Assembly: GCF_009498215.1 (NCBI RefSeq)
Contig: NZ_CP043498.1
Coordinates: 2,696,501-2,760,500, forward strand
Direction of reading: 5' to 3'
From: Rhizobium grahamii
Lineage (GTDB): Bacteria > Pseudomonadota > Alphaproteobacteria > Rhizobiales > Rhizobiaceae
DNA length: 64,000 nt
Positions 28,202-37,191 of the stretch are shown piece by piece. The first letter of the stretch is position 1; each line of letters opens with the position of its first letter. Position numbers and translations under genes: made by a program. The notes under the pieces were generated by a model, which made no database searches, had not been told where the DNA came from, and was given only the letters and a program-made list of their open reading frames with translations.

Positions 28202-28406
28202 TGCTGCCTCACTTCATGCGAAACCTGAGATGCACTCTGGCAGAAAGGCTTGAACATCCAGTTTTGAGAAACAATTGCATTTTAACGTTTGTGGCAGGGC
28301 CGAATCCGACCCGAAACGGAGCTTCTGGGTAGCCGAAAGCCCCTTGATGCCAAGCCTTTAGCGGCATAGACAGTCAAGCCTGTCGCAAAAGAGGAAGAGG
28401 ACCCCG

Positions 28407-30266
28407 ATGATGAAAAACACGCTCCCCGGCACCACCATTAATTTTTCGGCAAGTTCTGCCGCCTCTGCGACCGATGCCGCTCTCGGCGAGCTGCCGACCT
28501 GGAAACTGCAGGACCTCTATCCCTCCGCAACCTCCACGGCCTTCACCGGCGACATGGAAAAAGCCGGCAAGCAGGCAATTGCCTTCGAGGAGAAGTGGAA
28601 GGGCAAGCTCGCCGACGCCGCGACCAAGAAAGGCGGCGAGGGCATCGGCCAGGCGCTGAAGGAATATGAGGCGCTGGACGATATCATCGGACGCCTCGGC
28701 TCCTTTGCCGGCCTCACCTATTTCTCCGACACGTCGAACCCGGTAAACGGCAAGCTCTATGGTGACGCCCAGGCGAAGATCACCGAATTTTCCAGCCACC
28801 TCCTGTTCTTCGCGCTCGAGCTCAATCGCATCGACGACGCCGTCATTGATGCCTGCATGGCAAACGACCGGGATGCCGGCCACTATCGCCCCTGGCTCGT
28901 CGATCTGCGCAAGGACAAGCCCTATCAGCTGGAAGACAAGCTGGAACAGCTGTTCCTGGAAAAGTCGATGACCTCGGCCGCCGCCTTCAACCGCCTGTTC
29001 GACGAGACGATGGCGGAGTTGCGCTTTGACGTCGACGGCGAGAAGCTGTCGATCGAAGTCACGCTAAACATGCTGCAGGAGAAGGATCCGGAACTTCGCC
29101 GCAAGGGCGCGATGGCGCTGGCGCAGACCTTCAAGGAAAACCTGCGTACCTTCACGCTCATCACCAACACGCTCGCCAAGGATAAGGACATCTCCGACCG
29201 CTGGCGCGGCTTCGAGGACATTGCCGACAGCAGGCACCTTGCCAACCGCGTCGAACGCGAGGTGGTCGATGCGCTCGCGGCCGCCGTCAAGGAAGCCTAT
29301 CCCCGCCTCTCGCACCGCTATTACAAGATGAAGGCGAAATGGCTCGGCATGGACCAGATGAATTTCTGGGACCGCAACGCCCCGCTGCCGGAAACTTCGA
29401 ATGCCGTCATTTCATGGAACGAGGCGAAGGACACGGTTCTCTCAGCCTACGGCAACTTCGCGCCGGAGATGGCGGCGATCGCCAGGCGCTTCTTCGACGA
29501 GCAGTGGATCGACGCTCCCGTTCGCCCAGGCAAGGCCCCGGGCGCCTTCGCCCATCCGACGGTTCCCTCGGCGCATCCCTATGTGCTCGTCAACTATCTC
29601 GGCAAACCGCGCGACGTGATGACGCTCGCCCACGAGCTTGGCCACGGCGTCCATCAGGTTCTGGCCGGCGCACAAGGGGCGCTGATGTGCCAGACGCCGC
29701 TGACGCTGGCCGAAACCGCATCCGTCTTCGGCGAGATGCTGACCTTCCGCGCCCTGCTCGACAAGACCAAGGACAAGCGTGAGCGCAAGGCGATGCTCGC
29801 GCAGAAGGTCGAGGACATGATCAATACGGTCGTCCGCCAGATCGCCTTCTACGAATTCGAGCGCAAGGTTCACACCGCCCGCAAGGCCGGCGAACTGACC
29901 TCGGACGACATCGGCGAACTCTGGCTCTCCGTGCAGTCCGAAAGCCTCGGACCGGCGATCAAGATCTCGGAAGGCTACGAGACCTACTGGGCCTATATCC
30001 CGCACTTCATCCACTCGCCCTTTTACGTCTACGCCTACGCCTTCGGTGATTGCCTGGTGAACTCGCTCTATGCCGTCTATCAGAAGGCCGACAAGGGCTT
30101 CCAGGAGAAGTATTTCGAACTTCTCAAGGCCGGTGGCACCAAGCATCATTCCGAACTTCTGAAGCCGTTCGGCCTCGATGCCACCGATCCGTCGTTCTGG
30201 AGCAAGGGGTTGTCGATGATCGAAGGGCTGATCGACGAATTGGAAGCGCTTGATAAGAGCGCATAA
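28407..30266 (+). CDS. pepF: M3 family oligoendopeptidase F
   Basis: The 619-residue zinc peptidase has the M3 signature with H409-E-L-G-H413 (LAHELGHGVHQVL) and the downstream ligand region ETASVFGEMLTF. Members of this family (oligoendopeptidase F, M3B) cleave short cytoplasmic peptides. Start at the ATG at 28407 with AGAGGA upstream. It is followed by pabB after 21 bases on the same strand; the two could be co-transcribed but are functionally unrelated. Confidence 0.93.
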   Translation: MMKNTLPGTTINFSASSAASATDAALGELPTWKLQDLYPSATSTAFTGDMEKAGKQAIAFEEKWKGKLADAATKKGGEGIGQALKEYEALDDIIGRLGSFAGLTYFSDTSNPVNGKLYGDAQAKITEFSSHLLFFALELNRIDDAVIDACMANDRDAGHYRPWLVDLRKDKPYQLEDKLEQLFLEKSMTSAAAFNRLFDETMAELRFDVDGEKLSIEVTLNMLQEKDPELRRKGAMALAQTFKENLRTFTLITNTLAKDKDISDRWRGFEDIADSRHLANRVEREVVDALAAAVKEAYPRLSHRYYKMKAKWLGMDQMNFWDRNAPLPETSNAVISWNEAKDTVLSAYGNFAPEMAAIARRFFDEQWIDAPVRPGKAPGAFAHPTVPSAHPYVLVNYLGKPRDVMTLAHELGHGVHQVLAGAQGALMCQTPLTLAETASVFGEMLTFRALLDKTKDKRERKAMLAQKVEDMINTVVRQIAFYEFERKVHTARKAGELTSDDIGELWLSVQSESLGPAIKISEGYETYWAYIPHFIHSPFYVYAYAFGDCLVNSLYAVYQKADKGFQEKYFELLKAGGTKHHSELLKPFGLDATDPSFWSKGLSMIEGLIDELEALDKSA

Positions 30267-30287
30267 GCTCTCGATCCAAAGGCAGGC

Positions 30288-31448
30288 ATGACCAAGGCTG
30301 AACGCTACGTTCTGTTCCGGGATGACACGACCGGGCAAGTGATGCTCTTTTCCGATCCCTCGGAGATCATCATTGCCCGGACGCGCGCCGAGTTCCTTGC
30401 CGGTCTTGCCCGAATGGAAGAAGCAAAGGCCGCCGGCAAATGGCTGGCGGGCTACATGGCTTATGAGGCTGGCTATCTCTTCGAGGAAAAGCTGGAAGCG
30501 TTCCTGCCGGAAGGTCGGGAGACACCGCTGCTGGCCTTCGGCATCTTCGATGCACCTGAAGCCGATACCCATCCGCTTGCCCAGCCGAAACAGCGCGGCG
30601 AGAACGATGAGTTCCTCAGCGACCCCAGGGGCGGTTGGGATTTTGCTACATATAAAGAGCGCTTCGATCGCCTGCATTGGCACCTGCGCCAGGGCGATTC
30701 CTACCAGGCAAACCTCACCATGCCGATCACCGCTCGGTGGGACGGAGATCCACGCGCGGCCTTCTGGTCGCTGATTTCCAGGCAGCCGGTAAAATACGGC
30801 GCGCTGGTCGATCTCGGCGGCCCAATCCTGCTGTCACGCTCACCCGAACTCTTCTTCCGCACCGATGAGGAAGGCTGGATCGAAACCCACCCGATGAAGG
30901 GAACGGCGAGACGCGGGGCTGACGCCGACGAGGACACGGCGATCATCGCCGCGATGCGCGAGGACATCAAAACCCAGGCCGAAAACCGCATGATCGTCGA
31001 TCTGCTGCGCAACGACATTTCGCGCATCACCGAGGTCGGCACCCTCGATGTCCCGAAACTCTTCGACATCGAGACCTATCCGACCGTGCACCAGATGGTC
31101 AGCCACGTGCAGGCGAAACTCCTCCCCGATCTGACCATCCGCGATATCTTCGCCGCGCTGTTCCCCTGCGGATCGATCACCGGTGCGCCAAAACTCAGCG
31201 CCATGCAGATCCTGCACGCGCTGGAAGACACGCCGCGCGACGCCTATTGCGGCGCGATCGGCATGATTGCTCCATCAGGCGCCATGCGCTTTTCCGTCGC
31301 GATCCGCACCATCAGCCTCTTTTCCGATGGCAAGGCGATCTTCAACGTCGGTGGCGGCATCGTCTTCGATTCCACCGCCGAAGCCGAATACGAGGAATGC
31401 CTGCTGAAGGCGCGGTTTGCGATAGGCGATCAGGAGATCGGGCGATGA
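30288..31448 (+). CDS. pabB: Aminodeoxychorismate synthase component I
   Basis: The 386-residue chorismate-binding enzyme produces 4-amino-4-deoxychorismate for folate synthesis. Motifs include PMKGTARRG, the catalytic-lysine region PCGSITGAPKLSAMQ, and GAIGMIAPSGAMRFSVAIRT and GGGIVFDST near the end. The length is short of PabB of enterics because the N-terminal region is reduced, as in many alphaproteobacteria. It overlaps pabC as ATGA at 31445-31448. Confidence 0.93.
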   Translation: MTKAERYVLFRDDTTGQVMLFSDPSEIIIARTRAEFLAGLARMEEAKAAGKWLAGYMAYEAGYLFEEKLEAFLPEGRETPLLAFGIFDAPEADTHPLAQPKQRGENDEFLSDPRGGWDFATYKERFDRLHWHLRQGDSYQANLTMPITARWDGDPRAAFWSLISRQPVKYGALVDLGGPILLSRSPELFFRTDEEGWIETHPMKGTARRGADADEDTAIIAAMREDIKTQAENRMIVDLLRNDISRITEVGTLDVPKLFDIETYPTVHQMVSHVQAKLLPDLTIRDIFAALFPCGSITGAPKLSAMQILHALEDTPRDAYCGAIGMIAPSGAMRFSVAIRTISLFSDGKAIFNVGGGIVFDSTAEAEYEECLLKARFAIGDQEIGR

Positions 31449-32071
31449 ACGACTTCTCGCTGATCGAAACTCTGCGCTGGGAGCCCGAAGTCGGTTTCGT
31501 CAGGCTGCGCCTGCATCTTGCCCGCCTCTCCCGCTCCGCCCGCCGGATAGGCTTTCCCGATTCAACAGACGCTGCCGCGAAACTGGAAGAGGCCACCATC
31601 GGCGCCACGAAGGCCCTGCGGATGCGGTTGACGCTTGATCGGCTGGGGCAAATCGAAGTCACCGCAGCGCCCTTCGTGCCCATGCAACAGGGCACCGTCT
31701 GGAAGGTCCGCCTTGCCGAAACCCGGCTCGATTCCGTCGATAAACTGCTGAGGATAAAGACGACGCTGCGCGACGCTTACGAGACCGCGCGCGCCGAATA
31801 CCCTACCTCCGAAGCCGACGAAGTTCTGCTTCTGAATGAATATGGAGAGGTCTGCGAAGGCACGATCACATCGGTCTTCCTCGACGACGGTTCGGGCATG
31901 CTGCGCACGCCGCCGATCTCCTGCGGCCTCCTTGCCGGGGTCTTGCGGACCGAGTTGATCTGCCAGCGAAAGGCGCGTGTCGGGCGCATCTCGGTGGCTG
32001 ATCTGAAAGCCGGAAAACTCTACATGGGTAATTCGCTACGCGGGCTGATCCCGGCCCGGCTGGTCGGCTAG
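31445..32071 (+). CDS. pabC: Aminodeoxychorismate lyase-like class IV PLP aminotransferase
   Basis: The 208-residue protein belongs to the class IV PLP fold: the PLP lysine in IKTTLRDAYE, the conserved Glu in EVCEGTITSVF and SCGLLAGVLR downstream. With pabB immediately upstream and overlapping, it most likely releases pyruvate from aminodeoxychorismate to give p-aminobenzoate. It is shorter than typical PabC (about 270 residues), lacking part of the N-terminal domain. Its end overlaps the convergent diguanylate cyclase gene by 4 bases. Confidence 0.85.
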   Translation: MNDFSLIETLRWEPEVGFVRLRLHLARLSRSARRIGFPDSTDAAAKLEEATIGATKALRMRLTLDRLGQIEVTAAPFVPMQQGTVWKVRLAETRLDSVDKLLRIKTTLRDAYETARAEYPTSEADEVLLLNEYGEVCEGTITSVFLDDGSGMLRTPPISCGLLAGVLRTELICQRKARVGRISVADLKAGKLYMGNSLRGLIPARLVG

Positions 32072-32973
32072 GCCACGATCTTCAGCCGATCGCGACCGCT
32101 CTGCTTGGCTGTATAAAGAGCCTCATCGGCGCGGGCGTAAACCTCGCGAGCGGTTTCGCCCGGTCGCAGCTCCGCCAATCCCGCCGAGCATGTATAGGAA
32201 AAGGACGGAACGCTCGGAACCGGGCGCGCGCCGCGCACCATTGCGATGATGCGTTCGGCGATCAGTTCCGCCTGCGCCAGCGTCGTATCCGGCAGGATCA
32301 GCATGAACTCCTCGCCGCCGATCCGCCCGAAGCTGTCACGCCGGCGGATGACAGGCTGCACCCGACGCGAAAAATCGATCAGCACGTCATCGCCAAACTG
32401 ATGGCCGTAGACATCGTTGATGCGCTTGAAGAAATCGAGGTCGATGATGCAGATGCAGCCGGCCCCGCCATAAGCCGAATCTTGACCGGCGATCAGGCTC
32501 TCAAGTGCTGCCATCATGAAGCGACGGTTGGAGATGCTCGTCAGCTCGTCGGTCTGCGACGCGCGCAACGCAAAGTCGCGATCCTGCCTGACATCCCGCC
32601 CGCTCTGTTTGAAATGCGTGATATCGCTGGCGATGCAGAGCATCCAGCCGTCCTTCTGGACCGTTTCCGTCATCCAGAACCAGCGCCCGTCGACGACATC
32701 GGTTTCGAACGCCCTGAACGGCAGCTTGCCGCGACGCGACTGTGCGGAAACGAGCCACACTTCGAAATCGGCGGTGCGAATGATCGTGCCCCTGCTGGCC
32801 TGCGTATTGCGCCGCATGAGCTCCGACCACAGTGGCGCTTCGTCAGGCTCGATGACGAAAGTCGAACGAAAGGCCGCATTGGCATAGCGAAGACGGTCTT
32901 CCTGATCATAGAGAGCGATCAGTACCGCACTGTCTTCCTGCAATTCGGCAAGCCGCTCCGATATCTGGTTCAT
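32068..32973 (-). CDS. PAS-GGDEF diguanylate cyclase
   Basis: The 301-residue soluble protein has a PAS sensor domain at residues 10-120 and a GGDEF domain at about 135-300. The active-site motif is GGEEF, and an RRRD I-site sits five residues before it, allowing product inhibition by cyclic di-GMP. The C-terminal SYTCSAGLAELRPGET and ARADEALYTAKQSGRD match the family. It is an enzyme that makes c-di-GMP in response to an unknown signal bound by the PAS domain. Divergent from the YciI operon. Confidence 0.93.
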   Translation of the reverse strand: MNQISERLAELQEDSAVLIALYDQEDRLRYANAAFRSTFVIEPDEAPLWSELMRRNTQASRGTIIRTADFEVWLVSAQSRRGKLPFRAFETDVVDGRWFWMTETVQKDGWMLCIASDITHFKQSGRDVRQDRDFALRASQTDELTSISNRRFMMAALESLIAGQDSAYGGAGCICIIDLDFFKRINDVYGHQFGDDVLIDFSRRVQPVIRRRDSFGRIGGEEFMLILPDTTLAQAELIAERIIAMVRGARPVPSVPSFSYTCSAGLAELRPGETAREVYARADEALYTAKQSGRDRLKIVA

Positions 32974-33104
32974 CCGATTGTTCCGGGCGTGCTGACATCA
33001 ACGGTTCGCAGTTTGACGCAGAATTATAAAAAGAAGATGGATGGTTTTGAGGCGAATGAATATTCACATGCGCCATAAAGCAACAACCGAAAGGAAACGC
33101 CGCG

Positions 33105-33389
33105 ATGTTCATCCTCGCCCTGACCTATGTGAAGCCGAACGAAGAAGCCGATCGGCACATGGAGCCGCACATGGCATGGGTGAAGGAAGGCTATGCACGC
33201 GGATCGTTTCTTGCATCCGGCCGCAAGGTGCCGCGCACCGGCGGCGTCATTCTCGCCGTCGGAGAACGTGCGGAGATCGAAGCCTACGTTGCCGAAGACC
33301 CTTTCACCGTTCATGGTGTCGCCGAATATGACATTACCGAAGTCGCAGTCACCACTGCTGTCGCAGGTCTGGAAATCCTGAAAGGCTGA
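33105..33389 (+). CDS. YciI-like protein
   Basis: The 94-residue protein matches the YciI/DGPF fold: MFILALTYVKP at the start, then HMAWVKEGYARGSFLASG and DPFTVHGVAEYDITEV, in which the DPF and H are typical. YciI-fold proteins are small dimeric enzymes or binding proteins with a pseudo-active site. The ATG has GAAAGGAAA upstream. The SnoaL-like gene follows after 19 bases and the DUF3445 gene 9 bases after that, forming a probable operon. Confidence 0.88.
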   Translation: MFILALTYVKPNEEADRHMEPHMAWVKEGYARGSFLASGRKVPRTGGVILAVGERAEIEAYVAEDPFTVHGVAEYDITEVAVTTAVAGLEILKG

Positions 33390-33408
33390 ACACTGGAATG
33401 AGGAGCGC

Positions 33409-33777
33409 ATGAACGACCTTGGCGAACATCTGCGTGTGCTGGAAGAGCGGCTGTTCGAGCAGCAGGTGCGCAACTCGCGCCCGGCGCTCGAAGCGCTTCT
33501 GTCGCCCGAGTTTCGCGAGATCGGCGCGTCCGGAACGCTCTACACCTACGACACGATTATCGCGGCTCTCCTCCAGGAACCGGCGGACGGCATCAAACGC
33601 CGCCTGACCGACTTCGAGACCCGATTGCTTGCACCAAGTCTGGCGCTGGTCACCTACAGAGCCGTGCGGGACATCCCCGCCGAGCCTTCCGTTCACTCCC
33701 TGCGGAGCTCGCTCTGGCGCCAGGAGCCGGACGGTCAGTGGCGAATGGTCTTCCATCAGGGGACATTGGCAGCTTAG
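33409..33777 (+). CDS. DUF4440/SnoaL-like (NTF2 fold) protein
   Basis: The 122-residue protein has the NTF2-like pattern: LEERLFEQQVRNSRPALEAL, LLSPEFREIGASGTLYTYDTI, and RSSLWRQEPDGQWRMVFHQGT at the end. Such proteins are small ligand-binding pockets or enzymes of varied function. Start at the ATG at 33409 with AGGAG upstream. It lies between the YciI gene and the DUF3445 gene. Confidence 0.85.
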   Translation: MNDLGEHLRVLEERLFEQQVRNSRPALEALLSPEFREIGASGTLYTYDTIIAALLQEPADGIKRRLTDFETRLLAPSLALVTYRAVRDIPAEPSVHSLRSSLWRQEPDGQWRMVFHQGTLAA

Positions 33778-33786
33778 ACTGCGCCG

Positions 33787-34665
33787 ATGACGCTTCCCGC
33801 CTATACGCCCTACGACGGCTCCGCCCGTCCCTTCACGATCGGCTTGATGCCACTTGATCCTGCCCGCTGGATCGAGCCGGACGGCGATTGGGGCCGCTAC
33901 GTCGGCGAGAAGCGGCGACTGGCCGAAACCCATCGGGACGAGATCTTCGTTGCCGAGGAGGACACCACGCAGGCACAGCAGGAGGCCCTCGATCTTCTGT
34001 CGGAACATCTGGCGGAATGCCACCCCGGCCAGGCGACCCGCATGCGCGATACGGCGACCGCCCAGAGCGAACCTCCATTGTTCCGCGCCGGTCTGATGAT
34101 CCAGGACGATCTCGTGATCATGCGACGCAAGGCTGACGGCTGGCACCTTGTCGCCGGTTTCGTGGCCTTCCCCTCCTCCTGGTCGCTGCGCGAAAAGTTC
34201 GGGCTGCCAATGCAGGCAATTCATGCCGACGTTCCCGGTTTCGGCGGGGGGACACGCAACGCAACGCTGATCACACGGATATTCGACAACCTGCAGGTCT
34301 CGCAGCCGGTCGAACGGCTGAACTGGTCCGTGAATGGCACCGGCGATCTCTTCCTGCCGCTCTCCAAGCATCGGCGCCCGCCATCTGCCGAACCTTTCAC
34401 GCTCAACGAGCGCTTCGCGCGTGTCGAGCGCCAGACGCTGCGCAGGCTGCCGATGTCAGGCGACATCCTTTTCACGATCCGTGTCTATGTCGATCCGATC
34501 GCGGCGATAGTAAGCCATCCGAACGCTGCCGCGCTGGCGGCAAGTTTCGCCTCGCAGCTGGACGGATTGGATGAGCAACAGGTGGCCTATAAGGGGCTGA
34601 CGCTCCAAAAAGCCGAGCTCGCCGCCAAGCTCCGAGCGCTTGCAGGCAGCCTCTCTCCCGCCTGA
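33787..34665 (+). CDS. DUF3445 family protein (heme-dependent demethylase-like)
   Basis: The 292-residue protein matches DUF3445, a family that includes heme-dependent oxidative N-demethylases: LDPARWIEPDG, LVAGFVAFPSSWSLREKFGLP, IHADVPGF and RQTLRRLPMSGDILFTIRVY. Family members bind heme and remove methyl groups from amines; activity here is inferred. The third gene of a close-packed group with YciI and the NTF2-like protein, in front of homospermidine synthase, with possible links to amine metabolism. Confidence 0.8.
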   Translation: MTLPAYTPYDGSARPFTIGLMPLDPARWIEPDGDWGRYVGEKRRLAETHRDEIFVAEEDTTQAQQEALDLLSEHLAECHPGQATRMRDTATAQSEPPLFRAGLMIQDDLVIMRRKADGWHLVAGFVAFPSSWSLREKFGLPMQAIHADVPGFGGGTRNATLITRIFDNLQVSQPVERLNWSVNGTGDLFLPLSKHRRPPSAEPFTLNERFARVERQTLRRLPMSGDILFTIRVYVDPIAAIVSHPNAAALAASFASQLDGLDEQQVAYKGLTLQKAELAAKLRALAGSLSPA

Positions 34666-34801
34666 TATTTGCGTTCTCAGCCCGAACGCTCTTTATTGTG
34701 ACGCGGTTTTATGGTTAGAGCCGGTCACCTCGCATTATCTGCGCAATTTCAGATGAATTCTTAAGGCCCACCGCCTTCGTCACCTTCCACAGGAGAAAAG
34801 A

Positions 34802-36253
34802 ATGACGGAACAGACCCACCCGGTATATGCCGAAATTACCGGCCCGATCGTGATGATCGGCTTTGGCTCCATCGGCCGCGGCACGCTGCCGCTGATCGAG
34901 CGCCACTTCAAATTCGACAAGAGCCGGCTGGTTGTCATCGATCCGCGCGAAGAGCCCTCCGACATGGAGATCCTCAAGAAGCACGGCGTCCGTCACATCA
35001 AGGAATATGTGACCAAGGACAACTACAAGGACCTGCTGAAGCCGCTCCTCACCGAAGGCGAAGGCCAGGGCTTCTGCGTCAACCTCTCGGTTGATACCGG
35101 CTCGCTCGACCTGATGAAGCTCTGCCGCAAGCTCGACGTTCTCTACATCGACACCGTCGTCGAGCCCTGGCTCGGCTTCTATTTCGACAAGAACATGAAG
35201 AACTCCGAGCGCACCAACTATGCGCTGCGCGAAACCGTTCGTCATGAGAAGAAGAAGAACCCGGGCGGCACGACGGCCGTTTCCACCTGCGGCGCAAACC
35301 CGGGCATGGTCTCCTGGTTCGTCAAGCAGGCGCTGGTCAACCTCGCCAACGACACCGGCCTGAAGTTCGACGAGCCGGATCAGCATGACCGCGAAGGCTG
35401 GGCCAAGCTGATGAAGAAGCTCGGCGTCAAGGGCGTCCACATTGCTGAGCGTGACACGCAGCTCACGAAGAACCCGAAGCCGCTCAACGTCTTCTGGAAC
35501 ACCTGGTCGGTCGAAGGCTTCATTTCCGAAGGTCTGCAGCCGGCCGAACTCGGCTGGGGCACCCACGAAAACTGGATGCCGAAGAACGCCAAGAAGCACA
35601 AGAAGGGCTGCAAGGCCGCCATCTACCTCGAGCAGCCGGGCGCCAACACCCGCGTCCGCACCTGGTGCCCGACGCCTGGCCCGCAGTACGGCTTCCTCGT
35701 CACCCACAACGAGTCGATCTCGATCGCCGATTACTTCACGGTGCGTGACAAGGACGGCGAAGTCACCTTCCGCCCGACCTGCCACTACGCCTACCATCCG
35801 GCCAACGACGCCGTTCTGTCGCTGCATGAGATGTTCGGAAATGGCGGCAACTCGCAGCCGGTCCATCACGTTCTCGACGAGCACGAACTGGTCGACGGCG
35901 TCGACGAACTCGGCGTGCTGCTCTATGGCCACGAGAAGAACGCCTACTGGTTCGGCTCGCGCCTGTCGCTCGAAGAGACCCGCCGCATCGCGCCTTACCA
36001 GAACGCGACGGGTCTGCAGGTCACTTCGGCCGTTCTCGCCGGCATGGTCTACGCGCTGGAAAACCCGAAGGCTGGCATCGTCGAAGCCGACGAGATCGAC
36101 TACAAGCGCTGCCTCGAAGTGCAGCTGCCCTACCTCGGCCCGGTCGAAGGTCACTACACCGACTGGACCCCGCTGGACGGTCGCCCGGGTCTCTTCCCGG
36201 AAGATCTGGACACGAAGGATCCGTGGCAGTTCAAGAACATCCTCGTTCGCTAA
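34802..36253 (+). CDS. hss: Homospermidine synthase
   Basis: The 483-residue NAD-dependent enzyme makes homospermidine from putrescine, a characteristic rhizobial polyamine. The N-terminal Rossmann motif is IMIGFGSIGRGTLPLIE, and the sequence continues with FCVNLSVDTGSLDLM, STCGANPGMVSWFVKQAL and YGHEKNAYWFGSRLS, all as in the bacterial family. Start at the ATG at 34802 with AGGAGA upstream. A strong terminator follows. Confidence 0.96.
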   Translation: MTEQTHPVYAEITGPIVMIGFGSIGRGTLPLIERHFKFDKSRLVVIDPREEPSDMEILKKHGVRHIKEYVTKDNYKDLLKPLLTEGEGQGFCVNLSVDTGSLDLMKLCRKLDVLYIDTVVEPWLGFYFDKNMKNSERTNYALRETVRHEKKKNPGGTTAVSTCGANPGMVSWFVKQALVNLANDTGLKFDEPDQHDREGWAKLMKKLGVKGVHIAERDTQLTKNPKPLNVFWNTWSVEGFISEGLQPAELGWGTHENWMPKNAKKHKKGCKAAIYLEQPGANTRVRTWCPTPGPQYGFLVTHNESISIADYFTVRDKDGEVTFRPTCHYAYHPANDAVLSLHEMFGNGGNSQPVHHVLDEHELVDGVDELGVLLYGHEKNAYWFGSRLSLEETRRIAPYQNATGLQVTSAVLAGMVYALENPKAGIVEADEIDYKRCLEVQLPYLGPVEGHYTDWTPLDGRPGLFPEDLDTKDPWQFKNILVR

Positions 36254-36277
36254 TCGCCGGACGAGCCGCATTCGAAG

Positions 36278-36303
36278 ATGCCCGCCGCAAGGCGGGCATT
36301 TTT
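36278..36303 (+). terminator. Rho-independent terminator of hss
   Basis: Perfect arms atgcccgcc (36278-36286) and ggcgggcat (36291-36299) around a GCAA tetraloop, followed by a T run. It begins 25 bases past the hss stop. Confidence 0.9.
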
Positions 36304-36423
36304 GTAACGCCTGCTGTATAAATTCCCTCGGGCGCCGCTGAAGCCTTGCCTTCGCGGGAAGCCCGCGCCATGTGTTTCTTAACCAAACGTATCTTTTCGG
36401 TCTGAATCTCCCGGGAGAAGCTT

Positions 36424-36792
36424 ATGAAACTCAGAACCCTCCTCGTGATCGCGAGTGCCTCGGCGGCCCTGTCTGCCTGCGTTTCGCCATCACCGCGTCC
36501 CATGCCGGTCGCAGCAAATCCGGCCCCGGCTGGCGTTGAGGGTTCATGGGCGGATCCGAACGGTATCATCTCGACGTTCCAGGGTGGCACCTTTACGACC
36601 CGCACGACCGATAGCAACCAGTTGCTCGCTTCCGGCACCTACATCAACACCTCGCCGTCGCTGGTCGAAATCAACATGACATCGCTGGTTCGCAAGACCC
36701 AGTCCAAGGTCAATTGCGCGCTGGTGACCCAGAGCCAGCTCAATTGCACCTCCGACGCCGGCTCGCAATTCACGCTCTCGCGCCGCATGTAG
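36424..36792 (+). CDS. omp10: Outer membrane lipoprotein Omp10 family
   Basis: The 122-residue protein has a lipoprotein signal ending in LSAC (lipid-modified Cys at residue 19). The mature part ([65 protein letters not shown]) closely resembles Brucella Omp10, an outer-membrane lipoprotein. The two cysteines near residues 98 and 107 may pair. Start at the ATG with GGGAGAAG upstream. A single gene with its own promoter region. Confidence 0.9.
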   Translation: MKLRTLLVIASASAALSACVSPSPRPMPVAANPAPAGVEGSWADPNGIISTFQGGTFTTRTTDSNQLLASGTYINTSPSLVEINMTSLVRKTQSKVNCALVTQSQLNCTSDAGSQFTLSRRM

Positions 36793-37191
36793 CGCTGTAA
36801 AGCGCGATTTGGATTGGACTTAATAGTTCTGGTCTGTCACAAGGCCCGAGGACGCGACTGCCGTTATCTATAGAACGGGGTCGGGCGACCGATTGACGTC
36901 ACGTTGCTGCCGCGAGATCACGCTGGCCGTCCTCAAATTCTCGACAAGCCGGTTTCGGAGGATGGCTGCATTCGCAGCTTGAGCGGATTTCGCCGTTCCA
37001 GGAAAGAAGCAGCCCACAGTTCGTCGGAGACGCCTCCGGCGAGAGGTTTTTCGTTTACCGCCCTTGGAATGGGCCCGCACTGTCACAGGTTTTTCTCTTG
37101 CAGCCACTAGTGCTTAGTGGAAACATCGACCGCGTAGGGAGGGCAAAGTGCGGGGGATCCAGACTTTGCCCATGCAAATCAGGAGAACAGG
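36793..37191 (+). other. Intergenic region upstream of the 5'-nucleotidase gene
   Basis: These 399 bases hold no credible gene; small open frames on both strands lack coding character. A weak hairpin (gcgct GTAA agcgc) lies at 36792-36805 without a T tract. CTGTCAC occurs at 36834 and at 37080, which resembles half of a Pho box but has no second half in register. The stem-loop at 37141-37171 is listed separately. Confidence 0.5.
37141..37171 (+). promoter_or_regulatory. 5'-leader hairpin in front of the 5'-nucleotidase gene
   Basis: Perfect 9-base inverted repeat gggcaaagt (37141-37149) and actttgccc (37163-37171) with a 13-base loop, 20 bases before the start codon and just before the ribosome site AGGAGAACAGG. 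It could modulate translation or mRNA stability; no known riboswitch family is recognised. Confidence 0.4.

Noticed and set aside
37078..37095. Pho box upstream of the 5'-nucleotidase gene
   Set aside because: Only one CTGTCAC half site is present; the second half at the expected 11-base spacing is missing.
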